A stretch of 34,160 bases of DNA from an uncultured Bacteroidales bacterium (GTDB taxonomy: Bacteria; Bacteroidota; Bacteroidia; Bacteroidales; Muribaculaceae). The translations under genes were made by a program, and so were the position numbers. The notes under the pieces are model-generated. The model saw only the letters and a program-made list of their open reading frames with translations. It was not told the DNA's origin and ran no database searches. Of the stretch, positions 10,390-19,239 are shown one piece after another. The DNA is taken from positions 1 to 34,160 of the forward strand of contig CANOUR010000017.1 in the NCBI GenBank assembly GCA_947570265.1, given 5' to 3'. Numbering within the stretch: position 1 is the first letter of the stretch; every line of letters starts with the position of its first letter.

Positions 10390-11910
10390 ATGGTTATGTC
10401 CCGTAAACTGCCAATATATACCGTGCTCGCGCTCATGGGTGTCGCAGCCGCAAGCTGCAACTCAGATCCTGAGCAGGCGACAGTCTCGACTTACGAAAGC
10501 ACTGCTGTCGATGCTTTTTCGCTGAAGGCCAATGACAAGGTGCTTGCACATCTTGATTCGGTGTATTTTTCCATCGATCTCAACAACGGGCGCATTTTCA
10601 ATGCCGATTCGCTACCGAAAGGCACCGACGTGAGTCGTCTGGCAGTGAACGTATCGACAACGGCGGTAGGTCGTGTCGAGTTGATTGTCAACCGCGGTGC
10701 GCTCGGAGACACCATCTACAACTACACGGCGTCGCAGAACGATAGCATAGATTTTAGCCACGGCCCGGTGACGCTCCGCATCACCGCCCAGAACGGCGAC
10801 ATACGCAACTATAGCGTCAATGTCAATGTGCACAAGATGGAGCCCGATTCCCTGTACTGGAACAGGTCGGCTGTCACAACGCTTCCTACGTCTCTCGATG
10901 CCGTTGTTCAGAAGTCTGTGAAATTCCGTGATCAGGCCGTCACGCTGACAGCCGATGCCGATGGCAATGCGTGCATTGCTTTGTCAGATGATCCGGCTGA
11001 CGGATGGCAGACCTTCTCTGCTCAGCTTCCGGCTGATGCAGATGTGCGCTCGCTCACGGCAACAACCGATGCCCTATACATTCTTGATGCCGCTGGCGCT
11101 CTCTATACAGCCTCGTCGCCTGAAGCCTCGTGGACGGCGACAGGCGAACGTATGTCGACGCTGCTCGGTGGATATGGCAGCACGCTGCTCGCTGTCAAAT
11201 CCGATACGTCCGGCAAACCGGCTATCGCAGGCTATCCTGCAGGAAGAATTGCATCGATGCCTGTGCCCGACGGTTTCCCTGTCAAAGGATCGTCAGAACT
11301 GATCACGTTCCAGTCAAAGTGGAGTGAGAATCCCACGGCTGTGCTTGTCGGAGGCGAAACATCAGATGGAAAATTCACCGGATCTGCATGGGCATTCGAC
11401 GGTGATTCATGGGCATGTATCAACAGCACGAGTCCGCTGCCTCAGATGTCAGGATACTCATTGGTTTCATACTATGGGTTCATCACTAATGCCGACTGGT
11501 CGGTTGACGAATACGATGTGCTTCTGGCTATGGGAGGCCGTGGGGAGTTGGGTGTGCCGTCGCACGCTGTATATATCTCGTGGGACAGGGGCATCACATG
11601 GCGTCTTGCAGCAACAACCATGCATCTGCCCGACTATCTGCCCGCATTTGCCTATGCCGATGCACTTGTGTTCACAAGCAGCATGTCGGTCGACGGACGC
11701 GTTTCGACGCTTTGGAACGAGCGCCCTGACGATCCTATGCCGCGCTGGTGGCGCATTGCCGAAGCTCCGCTCGTGCGCGCCACAGCGCCAATCACATCAT
11801 GGGAGTGTCCCTATCTCTACTTGTTTGGCGGATTAAACGGCGTGGGCACGCTCTACGACACAGTATGGCGTGGAGTGATCAACCGTCTGACATTTGTACC
11901 CCTTTATTGA
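10390..11910 (+). CDS. DUF6242-type lipoprotein with beta-propeller-like region
   Basis: 506 aa. The signal peptide ends at a lipobox (AAASC, Cys23), so the protein is probably an outer-membrane lipoprotein. Residues about 35-155 form a beta-rich domain (AFSLKANDKVLAHLDSVYFS; ITAQNGDIRNYSVNVNV), resembling the cadherin-like or Ig-like N-terminal part of DUF6242 proteins. From about 190 to the end are repeated short strands with Trp and Gly (DGWQTFSAQLP; WISWDRGITWRLA-like; PYLYLFGGLNGVGTLYDTVW) that look like Kelch or sialidase-type propeller blades. The function of the family is unknown. It is followed 11 bases later by the DUF6089 gene, so the two are co-transcribed. The ATG at 10396 is an equally possible start. 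Confidence 0.8.
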   Translation: MVMSRKLPIYTVLALMGVAAASCNSDPEQATVSTYESTAVDAFSLKANDKVLAHLDSVYFSIDLNNGRIFNADSLPKGTDVSRLAVNVSTTAVGRVELIVNRGALGDTIYNYTASQNDSIDFSHGPVTLRITAQNGDIRNYSVNVNVHKMEPDSLYWNRSAVTTLPTSLDAVVQKSVKFRDQAVTLTADADGNACIALSDDPADGWQTFSAQLPADADVRSLTATTDALYILDAAGALYTASSPEASWTATGERMSTLLGGYGSTLLAVKSDTSGKPAIAGYPAGRIASMPVPDGFPVKGSSELITFQSKWSENPTAVLVGGETSDGKFTGSAWAFDGDSWACINSTSPLPQMSGYSLVSYYGFITNADWSVDEYDVLLAMGGRGELGVPSHAVYISWDRGITWRLAATTMHLPDYLPAFAYADALVFTSSMSVDGRVSTLWNERPDDPMPRWWRIAEAPLVRATAPITSWECPYLYLFGGLNGVGTLYDTVWRGVINRLTFVPLY

Positions 11911-11921
11911 TCGCTGTCGAT

Positions 11922-12623
11922 ATGTCTGCACGTCGTTTTATAATGACAATCTCCGTCGCTGTCCTAACGCTGTTGGGATCGGCATCGTCGGTGCATGCTC
12001 AGGAAGACGACACCTACAAGTTCGACATCGGAGCTGGTCTCGGCATGAGTGGCTATCTTGGCGATGCCAATGAAAGCAACATGTATCGTCATCCCGGTTT
12101 CACCGGCAACCTTTCGTTCCGTTATCTGGCCAGCGATCGCTTTGCCGTTCGCGGAATGTTTGCTGCGTCGACGCTGAGCGGCAACACTGCCGATTGGGAT
12201 AATGCCTTGCCCGACGGACGTCAGTATAGCTTCAAATCGTGGGTCTATGACCTGCAGGCGCGTGCTGAGTTCAATTTCTTCGCATTCGGGATGGGGGAGA
12301 CCTATAAGCGTCTGCGCCGATGGACACCATATCTCACCCTTGGTGTCGGGTGCGCGTTATCCTCCACTGACGGATCATCGGCTGTCGCGTTCAGCCTTCC
12401 GATGGGAGCAGGCGTTAAATTCAAAGTGACCCGACGTTTCAATCTCGCGGTAGAGTTTGCAATGACAAAAGTGTTCGGCGACCATGTCGATGGCCCAGAC
12501 CTCAGCGATCTCTACACAATCAAAAGCTCATTTTTCAAAAACACCGACTGGTATTCCACACTCGCCCTGTCATTCTCCTACGAGTTCGGGCCGCGATGTG
12601 TGGTGTGTCACAGGATAGACTGA
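11922..12623 (+). CDS. DUF6089 family outer-membrane beta-barrel protein
   Basis: 233 aa. The ATG at 11922 begins a signal peptide (MSARRFIMTISVAVLTLLGS, cleavage after VHAQ), followed by alternating amphipathic strands typical of an eight-stranded barrel (FDIGAGLGMSGYLGDANESN; NLSFRYLASDRFAVRGMF; YSTLALSFSYEFGPRCV at the end). DUF6089 proteins are regularly found just before uppS and bamA in Bacteroidales, which suggests a role tied to outer-membrane assembly, but no activity is known. An in-frame extension to 11748 overlaps the preceding gene and has no support. The intervals on both sides are 11 and 9 bases, indicating one operon. Confidence 0.85.
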   Translation: MSARRFIMTISVAVLTLLGSASSVHAQEDDTYKFDIGAGLGMSGYLGDANESNMYRHPGFTGNLSFRYLASDRFAVRGMFAASTLSGNTADWDNALPDGRQYSFKSWVYDLQARAEFNFFAFGMGETYKRLRRWTPYLTLGVGCALSSTDGSSAVAFSLPMGAGVKFKVTRRFNLAVEFAMTKVFGDHVDGPDLSDLYTIKSSFFKNTDWYSTLALSFSYEFGPRCVVCHRID

Positions 12624-12632
12624 CAAGTGCCA

Positions 12633-13373
12633 ATGTCACTCATTGAACAGATAGACCGCACCCGTATTCCCGCCCATGTCGCCATAATCATGGATGGCAA
12701 TGGCCGTTGGGCTAAAGCCCGCAATCTCGACCGTTCGGAGGGACATGTCGAAGGCGTCAATACAGTGCGACGCATCACAGAGACTGCATCGGCTCTCGGT
12801 GTGGGATACCTTACGCTCTACACTTTCTCAACCGAAAACTGGAATCGCCCTCAAGCCGAGGTTGATGCCCTGATGCACCTCATTGTAGTGGCGATAGAGC
12901 GTGAGACCCCCGATTTGATAAAAAATAACGTGCGGCTCACCATGATCGGAGATCTCGACCGCATGCCGGATGAGGCACGCCGACGTCTCGAGAAATGTAT
13001 GGCCGACACCGCTCATTGCTCCGGCTTGACACTGATCCTCGCTCTGAGCTACTCCGCTCGCTGGGAGCTTGTGCGTGCAGCGCGCCTGATGGCTGCCGAC
13101 GCACGCTCAGGCAAGATTTCTCCATCGGATATTGATGAACATATCATGGCGTCATATCTATCTACGGCCGGTATTCCCGATCCCGATTTGCTCATACGCA
13201 CAGGCGGCGACAAGCGGGTCAGCAACTTCCTGCTTTGGCAGATCGCCTATAGCGAGCTTTCGATCACCGACACATATTGGCCCGACTATTCAGCCGACGA
13301 CTTCTATCGGGCTATAATCGACTATCAGCGGCGCGAACGACGGTTTGGTCTGACGTCCGAGCAGCTTAAATAG
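12633..13373 (+). CDS. uppS: Isoprenyl transferase (undecaprenyl diphosphate synthase)
   Basis: 246 aa cytosolic cis-prenyltransferase that condenses IPP units onto FPP to give the C55 carrier for peptidoglycan and surface glycans. The signature HVAIIMDGNGRWAK holds the Mg-binding Asp21; FSTENWNRP and the C-terminal RTGGDKRVSNFLLWQIAYSE motif are present. In that last motif Gly-Asp replaces the Ser-Glu of the E. coli protein, a common Bacteroidetes variant. ATG at 12633 is preferred to the in-frame GTG at 12627. The gene lies between the DUF6089 and bamA genes. Confidence 0.96.
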   Translation: MSLIEQIDRTRIPAHVAIIMDGNGRWAKARNLDRSEGHVEGVNTVRRITETASALGVGYLTLYTFSTENWNRPQAEVDALMHLIVVAIERETPDLIKNNVRLTMIGDLDRMPDEARRRLEKCMADTAHCSGLTLILALSYSARWELVRAARLMAADARSGKISPSDIDEHIMASYLSTAGIPDPDLLIRTGGDKRVSNFLLWQIAYSELSITDTYWPDYSADDFYRAIIDYQRRERRFGLTSEQLK

Positions 13374-13430
13374 CCAATCACAGAAATTCTCAATCCATCA
13401 TCACGACAGTCATTCTCCACGATAATAGTT

Positions 13431-16070
13431 ATGCAATTAATGCGTTTCAAGATATTTGCCCTGCTCACTCTCGCAATGCTCGCGGTGCCGCGCGATGCTT
13501 CGGCGCAAGCTCTTCCAATAGATACAGTCTACAATCCTACTGTCATCTTCAGCGGTTTGCCGCGAACCTATGAGATCGCCGACATAAAGGTAAACGGAGC
13601 CGATAACTACGATGATTTTCTGATCACCGGTTATGCCGGACTGAAGGTCGGGGAGACTGTCAGGATTCCTGGAGCAGATATCACAGCGGCAGCCAAGCGC
13701 CTGTGGCGTCAAGCTCTGTTCTCGAAAGTGCAGATAACGGTCGACAAGGTGGCCGGAGATCAGGTATGGCTGTCGATCAATCTGCGTCAGCAACCGCGCA
13801 TCAGCTCGATCAATTACAACGGCATAAAGAAAAGTGAGCGCGACGATCTGCAGGAGCGTCTAAAGCTCATGAAAGGCAACCACATCACCCCCAACATTGT
13901 CGATCGCGCCAATTCGATCATCCGGCAATACTATTCTGAAAAGGGATTCCCCAATGCACAGGTGCAGATCGTGCAGCACGAGGATCTGTCTCACCCCAAC
14001 GAGATGATTGTCGACATCAACGTGCGGAAGAATGATAAAGTGAAGGTTCACAAGATCTATATCGATGGTAATGAAGTGCTCAGCGACCGTGCTGTGCAGC
14101 GGGCCATGAAGAAGACCAACGAAAACGGCAACCTGCTCAATCTCTTCAAGCAGAAGAAGTTTGTGGAAAGCGACTATCAGGACGACCTCACCCGCATCAT
14201 TCAGAAATACAATGAGAAAGGCTATCGTGATGCCCGTATAGTCAGTGATTCGGTCGTCCCCTACAACGAAAAGTATGTCGATGTCCACATCACTGTTGAC
14301 GAAGGCAAAAAATATTATATCAACAACATCACTTGGGTCGGCAACACCGTCTATCCCAGCGCACGGCTCGACGACATTCTCGGCATAAAGAAGGGCGATG
14401 TCTACAATCAGAAACTTCTCGACAAGCGCACCACCATGGATGAGGATGCCATAGCCAACATCTATATGGATAACGGCTATCTGTTCTATCATCTTGTGCC
14501 TGTCGAACGCAATATCCAAGGCGATTCTATAGACCTCGAGATGCGTATGATGGAAGGCCCTCAGGCTCGTGTGAACAATGTGGTCATCAATGGCAACGAC
14601 CGTCTGTATGAAAAAGTGATCCGTCGTGAGTTGCGTGTCAAGCCGGGCGAGCTGTTCAGCAAGAGCGACCTCATGCGCTCATATCGTGAGATTGCCGCAA
14701 CCGGACATTTCAATCCCGAGACAATCGACATACAGCCCGAGCCTAACGAAGAGAATGGCACAGTCGATATCGTTTTCAACCTCGAATCGAAAGCCAACGA
14801 CCAGCTCGAGCTGTCACTCGGATGGGGACAGACCGGCATCATCGGCAAGGTTGGTGTTAAATTCACCAACTTCTCGATCAAAAATCTGTTTTACCCAAGT
14901 ACCTATCGCGGTATAGTGCCACAGGGCGAAGGACAGACACTGTCGCTTTCGGCGCAGACCAATGCCCGCTATTATCAGGCCTACAGCATATCGTTCCTCG
15001 ATCCGTGGTTTGGTGGCAAGCGCCCCAACTCGCTGTCAATCTCGGCATATTATAGCCGTCAGACCGGTGTCAACTCCAGCTACTACAACAACAATTGGTC
15101 AAATCCCTTTTATTACAGCGGAAGCGGCCTTGGTGGAATGAACGGTTACATGGACAATTACTACCAAAATTCGATAGAGAACGCCTACGACCCCAATAAA
15201 GTGCTTCAGCTCGCGAGTGTCACAGTCGGATTTGGCAAGCGTTTGAGCTGGCCCGACGACTGGTTCACTTTCCGTGCTTCGCTCAGCTACAACTGGTATT
15301 ACCTCAAGAACTGGGATTACCTCTATTATATGAAAGATGGCACGTCAAACGCGCTTTTGCTCGGCCTGACGCTCGAACGCAACTCAATGGACAACCCGAT
15401 GGGATTCAACCGCTCGGGAAGCTACTTCTCGCTTGACCTTCAGATGACCCCTCCGGCGTCGCTGTTCGGCAAGAAAGACTGGAAGCGCCTGTCGGAAGTG
15501 GGCACGACCGAGTCGAAAAAAGAGCTGTACAAATGGATCGAGTATTGGAAGCTCCGCTTCAAATCGCGCACCTACACGCCATTGTTCAATTTTCCCGGAT
15601 CCACCTATACGCTTGTGTTGATGACGCGTGCCGACTTCGGTCTGCTCGGCAGTTACAACAAATATCTCAAATCTCCGTTCGAGACATTCTATGTCGGTGG
15701 CGACGGCATGTCGGGCTCATACACCTACGCCACCGAGACCATAGCCCTGCGAGGCTACGACAACGGTGCGCTCACACCTTACACTCAGGAAGGCTATGCC
15801 TACACACGTTTCGGTGCTGAGATCCATTTCCCGATCCTGCTTCAGTCATCGACCACAATCTATGGTACGCTGTTTGCCGAAGCGGGCAATGCCTGGACTT
15901 CCGTTGCCAAATTCTCACCATTCGACCTCAAGCGCAGTGCCGGAGTGGGCTTGCGAGTTATTCTCCCCATGGTGGGTCTGATGGGTATCGACTGGGCGTA
16001 CGGATTCGACAAAGTGCGCGGAGAGCGTGGAGGAAGCCATTTCCACTTTGTGCTCGGACAGGAGTTCTGA
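13431..16070 (+). CDS. bamA: BamA, outer-membrane protein assembly factor (Omp85)
   Basis: 879 aa. A signal peptide (cleavage after RDASA) is followed by about five POTRA domains over residues 45-460, each with the alpha/beta pattern and GxN-type turns (KVNGADNYDD; INYNGIKKSERDD; IYIDGNEVLSD; TWVGNTVYPSA; VVINGNDRLYEKVIRREL). The C-terminal 16-strand barrel contains the lid-lock motif as LRGY (773-776) and ends in an aromatic residue (GQEF), a typical outer-membrane signature. It is the central pore of the Bam machine and is followed directly by two OmpH/Skp chaperone genes, the usual Bacteroidetes arrangement. An ATG at 13440 is an alternative start. Confidence 0.96.
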   Translation: MQLMRFKIFALLTLAMLAVPRDASAQALPIDTVYNPTVIFSGLPRTYEIADIKVNGADNYDDFLITGYAGLKVGETVRIPGADITAAAKRLWRQALFSKVQITVDKVAGDQVWLSINLRQQPRISSINYNGIKKSERDDLQERLKLMKGNHITPNIVDRANSIIRQYYSEKGFPNAQVQIVQHEDLSHPNEMIVDINVRKNDKVKVHKIYIDGNEVLSDRAVQRAMKKTNENGNLLNLFKQKKFVESDYQDDLTRIIQKYNEKGYRDARIVSDSVVPYNEKYVDVHITVDEGKKYYINNITWVGNTVYPSARLDDILGIKKGDVYNQKLLDKRTTMDEDAIANIYMDNGYLFYHLVPVERNIQGDSIDLEMRMMEGPQARVNNVVINGNDRLYEKVIRRELRVKPGELFSKSDLMRSYREIAATGHFNPETIDIQPEPNEENGTVDIVFNLESKANDQLELSLGWGQTGIIGKVGVKFTNFSIKNLFYPSTYRGIVPQGEGQTLSLSAQTNARYYQAYSISFLDPWFGGKRPNSLSISAYYSRQTGVNSSYYNNNWSNPFYYSGSGLGGMNGYMDNYYQNSIENAYDPNKVLQLASVTVGFGKRLSWPDDWFTFRASLSYNWYYLKNWDYLYYMKDGTSNALLLGLTLERNSMDNPMGFNRSGSYFSLDLQMTPPASLFGKKDWKRLSEVGTTESKKELYKWIEYWKLRFKSRTYTPLFNFPGSTYTLVLMTRADFGLLGSYNKYLKSPFETFYVGGDGMSGSYTYATETIALRGYDNGALTPYTQEGYAYTRFGAEIHFPILLQSSTTIYGTLFAEAGNAWTSVAKFSPFDLKRSAGVGLRVILPMVGLMGIDWAYGFDKVRGERGGSHFHFVLGQEF

Positions 16071-16130
16071 TGCCATTAAACCATTTTGGCCGGAGTTTGT
16101 CATATATTACAGAAAGAAAAGCAACGTAAT

Positions 16131-16646
16131 ATGAAGAAAATATTGATCACGGCTATCATGGCCATAGCATGTGCCGTTGGCGCGCAAGCTCAGAAATTTG
16201 CCCTTGTCGACATGGAATATATCCTCAGTCGTGTGCCGTCCTACGAGATGGCCAACGAGCAACTTAACCAGATCTCGATGCGATGGCAGAAAGAAGTCGA
16301 GGCTCTTGCAAGAGAGGCCGAGACTATGTACAAGAACTATCAGGCCGACATGGTGTTTCTCACCGATGAGCAAAAGAAAGCCCGTGAGGCTGAGATTGTG
16401 GCAAAAGAAAAAGAATCGGTCGAGCTCCGCAACAAATACTTCGGCCCTGAGGGTGAACTCTACAAAAAGCGTCAGAGCCTTATGAAACCTATTCAGGACG
16501 ACGTCTACAACGCCATCAAAAAGCTCGCTGAGGAGCGTGGCTACCAGACAATTTTCGATCGCGCATCGTCGGCCGACATAGTCTTTGCATCGCCGCGCAT
16601 CGACGTCAGCAATGAAGTGCTCGACAAGTTAGGATATTCCAACTAA
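16131..16646 (+). CDS. OmpH/Skp-family periplasmic chaperone (first copy)
   Basis: 171 aa. The signal peptide MKKILITAIMAIACAVGAQA ends before QKFALVDMEYILSRVPSYE, the conserved Skp N-terminal strand and helix. A long charged helical hairpin follows (about 45-125; many K/E/Q), then the return strands (QTIFDRASSADIVFASPRID). Skp trimers hold unfolded outer-membrane proteins in the periplasm and hand them to BamA, which is encoded 60 bases upstream. The start at 16131 fits the signal peptide; the upstream in-frame extension does not. Confidence 0.93.
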   Translation: MKKILITAIMAIACAVGAQAQKFALVDMEYILSRVPSYEMANEQLNQISMRWQKEVEALAREAETMYKNYQADMVFLTDEQKKAREAEIVAKEKESVELRNKYFGPEGELYKKRQSLMKPIQDDVYNAIKKLAEERGYQTIFDRASSADIVFASPRIDVSNEVLDKLGYSN

Positions 16647-16652
16647 AACAGT

Positions 16653-16660
16653 TAACTTTG
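16653..16660 (+). promoter_or_regulatory. Internal -7 element TAACTTTG between the two OmpH genes
   Basis: A perfect TAnnTTTG match starts 7 bases after the first OmpH stop and 36 bases before the second OmpH ATG. The -33 part would fall within the end of the first gene and is not well conserved, so this is a candidate internal promoter only. Confidence 0.4.
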
Positions 16661-16688
16661 CACGAAGAAAAAACAATAGTAACAAGAT

Positions 16689-17186
16689 ATGATTAAGAAA
16701 CTTCTGCTCGCAGTGGCCATTGCCCTGCCCGCCATGAGCCTGTCGGCTCAGAAATTTGGCACTGTCAACGTTCAGGAAATCATGGAATCGCTTCCCGAAG
16801 TGACAGAGATGAAGGCCAAGATCGAGGCTTCGTCAAAGACCTATGAGGAAGAGTTTGGCAAGCTTCAGCAGGAAATGGAAAAGAAATATACCGAATTCCA
16901 GCAGCTTCCTGAAGGCACTCTTGAGTCAATCAAGGAACGTCGTATGCAGGAGCTTCAGGAACTCGATCAGAAAATCCAGCAGTTCCGTGCCACAGCTCAG
17001 CAGGATCTGCAGCGTCAGCAGGCGCAGCTCATGCAGCCTATTCAGGAGAAGATCATGAAGGCTATCCAGACCGTAGGCGCAGCAGGCAGCTATACATTCA
17101 TTTTCGATGCCGAGCAGAGCTACTACGCAGGTTCAGATGTGATCAACGTCACTCCCGATGTCAAGACTACTCTCGGAGTGAAGTAA
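16689..17186 (+). CDS. OmpH/Skp-family periplasmic chaperone (second copy)
   Basis: 165 aa paralogue of the preceding gene. It has a signal peptide (MIKKLLLAVAIALPAMSLSA), the strand QKFGTVNVQEIMESLPEVTE, a long Q/E/K-rich coiled-coil arm (about 45-115) and a C-terminal strand region (SYTFIFDAEQSYYAG). The two copies share the family architecture but have diverged in the arm, so they may form separate or mixed trimers. The pair is conserved downstream of bamA in Bacteroidetes. It ends at a clear terminator. Confidence 0.93.
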   Translation: MIKKLLLAVAIALPAMSLSAQKFGTVNVQEIMESLPEVTEMKAKIEASSKTYEEEFGKLQQEMEKKYTEFQQLPEGTLESIKERRMQELQELDQKIQQFRATAQQDLQRQQAQLMQPIQEKIMKAIQTVGAAGSYTFIFDAEQSYYAGSDVINVTPDVKTTLGVK

Positions 17187-17211
17187 TCACCATTTCAATA
17201 ACAAAAAACAG

Positions 17212-17250
17212 TCAGATCCCGTGCACTACTGCGCGGGATCTGATGTTTTT
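17212..17250 (+). terminator. Rho-independent terminator of the envelope gene run
   Basis: TCAGATCCCG (17212-17221) pairs perfectly with CGGGATCTGA (17234-17243), with three more pairs (one G-U) inside, and is followed by TGTTTTT. Confidence 0.9.
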
Positions 17251-17260
17251 AGCGTGGCAT

Positions 17261-17295
17261 TAAAAAGAGCGCGAAACTCATCGTTCCGCGCTCTT
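17261..17295 (-). terminator. Rho-independent terminator of dnaJ
   Basis: Arms 17265-17273 and 17287-17295 (AAGAGCGCG and its complement) form a 9-bp stem; read on the minus strand it runs into TTTTTA. It lies 22 bases beyond the dnaJ stop, back to back with the + strand terminator. Confidence 0.85.
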
Positions 17296-17316
17296 GTATC
17301 GTTCGTTGAGCTGCTA

Positions 17317-18480
17317 TCAATCGAAGATGTGCCGTAGTTTGCTGAAAATGCGGTTCTTCACACTTTCAGCCGGCTTCATGTTCGGTTGGTTTTGCAGACT
17401 TTCGATGGCCTTGCGCTCATCGTCGGTCATCTGTTCGGGGATATACACCATCACATTTACGAGTTCGTCGCCCGTACCATATCCTTCAGTCGATGGCAGA
17501 CCCTTGCCGCGCAGGCGCAGCACCTTGCCGGGTTGTGTGCCGGCGGCAATCTTGAGTCTGGCACGCCCCGTGAGTGTAGGCACTTCGACAGAGCCTCCGA
17601 GTGCAGCGGTCGGGATGTCGAGCATCAGGTTGTAGATCACATCATTGCCGTCGCGGATCAGTTCGGGATGTTTCACCTCTTCGATCACAATAAGGAGGTC
17701 GCCGTTGATGCCGCCGTGTACGGCAGCATTGCCCTTACCTTTCATTGTGAGAGTCATGCCGTCGGTCACTCCTGCAGGAATGTTGAACGACACCACTTCT
17801 TCTTTTCGTTCCACTCCTTCTCCATGGCAGTGTGGACACGCTTCGGTGATGATCTTGCCTTCACCGTTGCACTGAGGGCACGTAGTGGCGCTCTGCATCG
17901 TGCCAAACATAGTTTGCTGCGATGTCATCACCGATCCGTTGCCATGGCAGGTGGGGCAGGTTGTGAAAGCTGTGCCATCTTTCGCTCCTGTGCCGTTGCA
18001 ATGGCTGTCGGGCACAAGAGTGGGTATTTTCAGCGTCTTGCTCACGCCGGTGGCAATCTCTTCGAGAGTCATTTTCACCTTGATGCGCAGGTCGCTGCCC
18101 TTGCGCTGACGGCGGCGCGACTGGCGTCCTCCGGCCGATGCAAATCCACCGAGATCGCCGAAACCGCCTCCGAAAATATCTCCGAAGTGGCTGAAAATAT
18201 CTTCCATCGACATGCCTCCTGCATGGAATCCTCCACCTCCGGAAAATCCTTGCGGCCCCATGTTGTGGCCAAACTGGTCGTAGCGGGCGCGTTTGTCGGG
18301 ATCAGACAGCACGTCGTAGGCTTCGGCAGCTTCCTTGAACTTCTCCTCGGCATCCTTGTCGCCCTGATTGCGGTCGGGGTGATATTTGATGGCCAGTTTG
18401 CGGTATGCCTTTTTCAGCTCGTCGGCAGTAGCGTTTTTCTGCACTCCGAGCACTTCATAGTAGTCTCTTTTGTTCTCCAT
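17317..18480 (-). CDS. dnaJ: DnaJ (Hsp40) co-chaperone of DnaK
   Basis: 387 aa. J domain at 1-70 with HPD at 34-36, then a Gly/Phe-rich linker (about 72-118, with [10 protein letters not shown]), a zinc-finger domain and two C-terminal substrate-binding domains. The zinc region has four repeats: D158-S-H-C161-NGTG, C175-PT-C178-HGNG, C201-PQ-C204-NGEG and C215-PH-C218-HGEG. The first repeat has Asp158 where the family has Cys; the codon is GAC at 18007-18009, so this is not a frame artefact. Zinc site I (repeats 1 and 4) would thus be Asp-Cys3, while site II is intact. The gene follows grpE by 9 bases and ends at a terminator; dnaK is not in the window. Confidence 0.96.
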   Translation of the reverse strand: MENKRDYYEVLGVQKNATADELKKAYRKLAIKYHPDRNQGDKDAEEKFKEAAEAYDVLSDPDKRARYDQFGHNMGPQGFSGGGGFHAGGMSMEDIFSHFGDIFGGGFGDLGGFASAGGRQSRRRQRKGSDLRIKVKMTLEEIATGVSKTLKIPTLVPDSHCNGTGAKDGTAFTTCPTCHGNGSVMTSQQTMFGTMQSATTCPQCNGEGKIITEACPHCHGEGVERKEEVVSFNIPAGVTDGMTLTMKGKGNAAVHGGINGDLLIVIEEVKHPELIRDGNDVIYNLMLDIPTAALGGSVEVPTLTGRARLKIAAGTQPGKVLRLRGKGLPSTEGYGTGDELVNVMVYIPEQMTDDERKAIESLQNQPNMKPAESVKNRIFSKLRHIFD

Positions 18481-18489
18481 ATTCAGGAT

Positions 18490-19104
18490 TTATTGCGCTA
18501 CAACCACCTTTGCGTGACGAAGCACCTTGTCATTAAGAGTGTAACCCTTTGTCGGAGTGTCGACAACCTTTCCTTTCTGACTGTCGTCAGCAGCGGGTAC
18601 CATGGCTATTGCTTCATGCAGGTCGGGGTTAAACTCCTCCCCGGTGCTCTCGATGGCCTTCACTCCGTTCTTCTCGAGATATTTGATGAGCTTGGTATAG
18701 ATAAGTTCCATGCCCTGTTTGAGTGTTTCCGAGTCATCGGTGTTGCGGTTGGCTTCAAGACCGCGTTCAAAGTCATCGACTATCGGCAACATGCCTTCAA
18801 GCACTTTTTCTGACGCGTTCCTGATTATCTCGGCTTTTTCCTTGACAGTGCGTTTGCGGAAGTTATCAAATTCTGCCATCAGAAACAGATATTCTTTCTT
18901 CTCCTTTTCGAGGGCAGCTGTGGCATCAGCCAGATCCTTGGTGAGCTTGTCTATCTCAGTCTCCTGATTTTCGATCATCTCTTCCTGCTCTTCCTCGGTG
19001 GTCTGATCTGCGGCCTGCTGGATGTCATCGGCCACTTCCATGCCTTTGTCGAGGTCGTCAAACGATGTATCTTGGTGCGGTGCTCTGTTTTTATCTTTGC
19101 TCAT
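18490..19104 (-). CDS. grpE: GrpE nucleotide exchange factor
   Basis: 204 aa. ATG at 19104 gives MSKDKNRAPHQD; an in-frame extension to 19206 lacks support. An acidic disordered N-terminus (about 10-55) leads into a long coiled coil with LMAEFDNFRKRTVKEK, the GrpE helix signature, then the C-terminal beta domain (EEFNPDLHEAIAMVPA; GYTLNDKVLRHAKVVVAQ). GrpE homodimers release ADP from DnaK. It is co-transcribed with dnaJ, which starts 9 bases later. No CIRCE (HrcA) operator or clear TAnnTTTG promoter was found in the 135 bases upstream. Confidence 0.96.
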   Translation of the reverse strand: MSKDKNRAPHQDTSFDDLDKGMEVADDIQQAADQTTEEEQEEMIENQETEIDKLTKDLADATAALEKEKKEYLFLMAEFDNFRKRTVKEKAEIIRNASEKVLEGMLPIVDDFERGLEANRNTDDSETLKQGMELIYTKLIKYLEKNGVKAIESTGEEFNPDLHEAIAMVPAADDSQKGKVVDTPTKGYTLNDKVLRHAKVVVAQ

Positions 19105-19239
19105 GGCTGTTGGTAGTGTATGTTTGTAGTTATGTTTCTTTTGCGGCATATGTTGACAACAAAAAGCTTGCCAAACATTGCCCGGCATCTGTTTTTTTAA
19201 CAACAAAATGGCAGATAACGTTCACTTTCGTCCCCTACA

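Noticed and set aside
17386-18813. 475-codon + strand open frame opposite dnaJ and grpE
   Set aside because: Both minus-strand genes are unmistakable with complete motifs; the + frame is His/Cys/Phe-rich noise spanning their junction.
19105-19239. CIRCE heat-shock operator upstream of grpE
   Set aside because: No TTAGCACTC/GAGTGCTAA inverted repeat was found in the interval.
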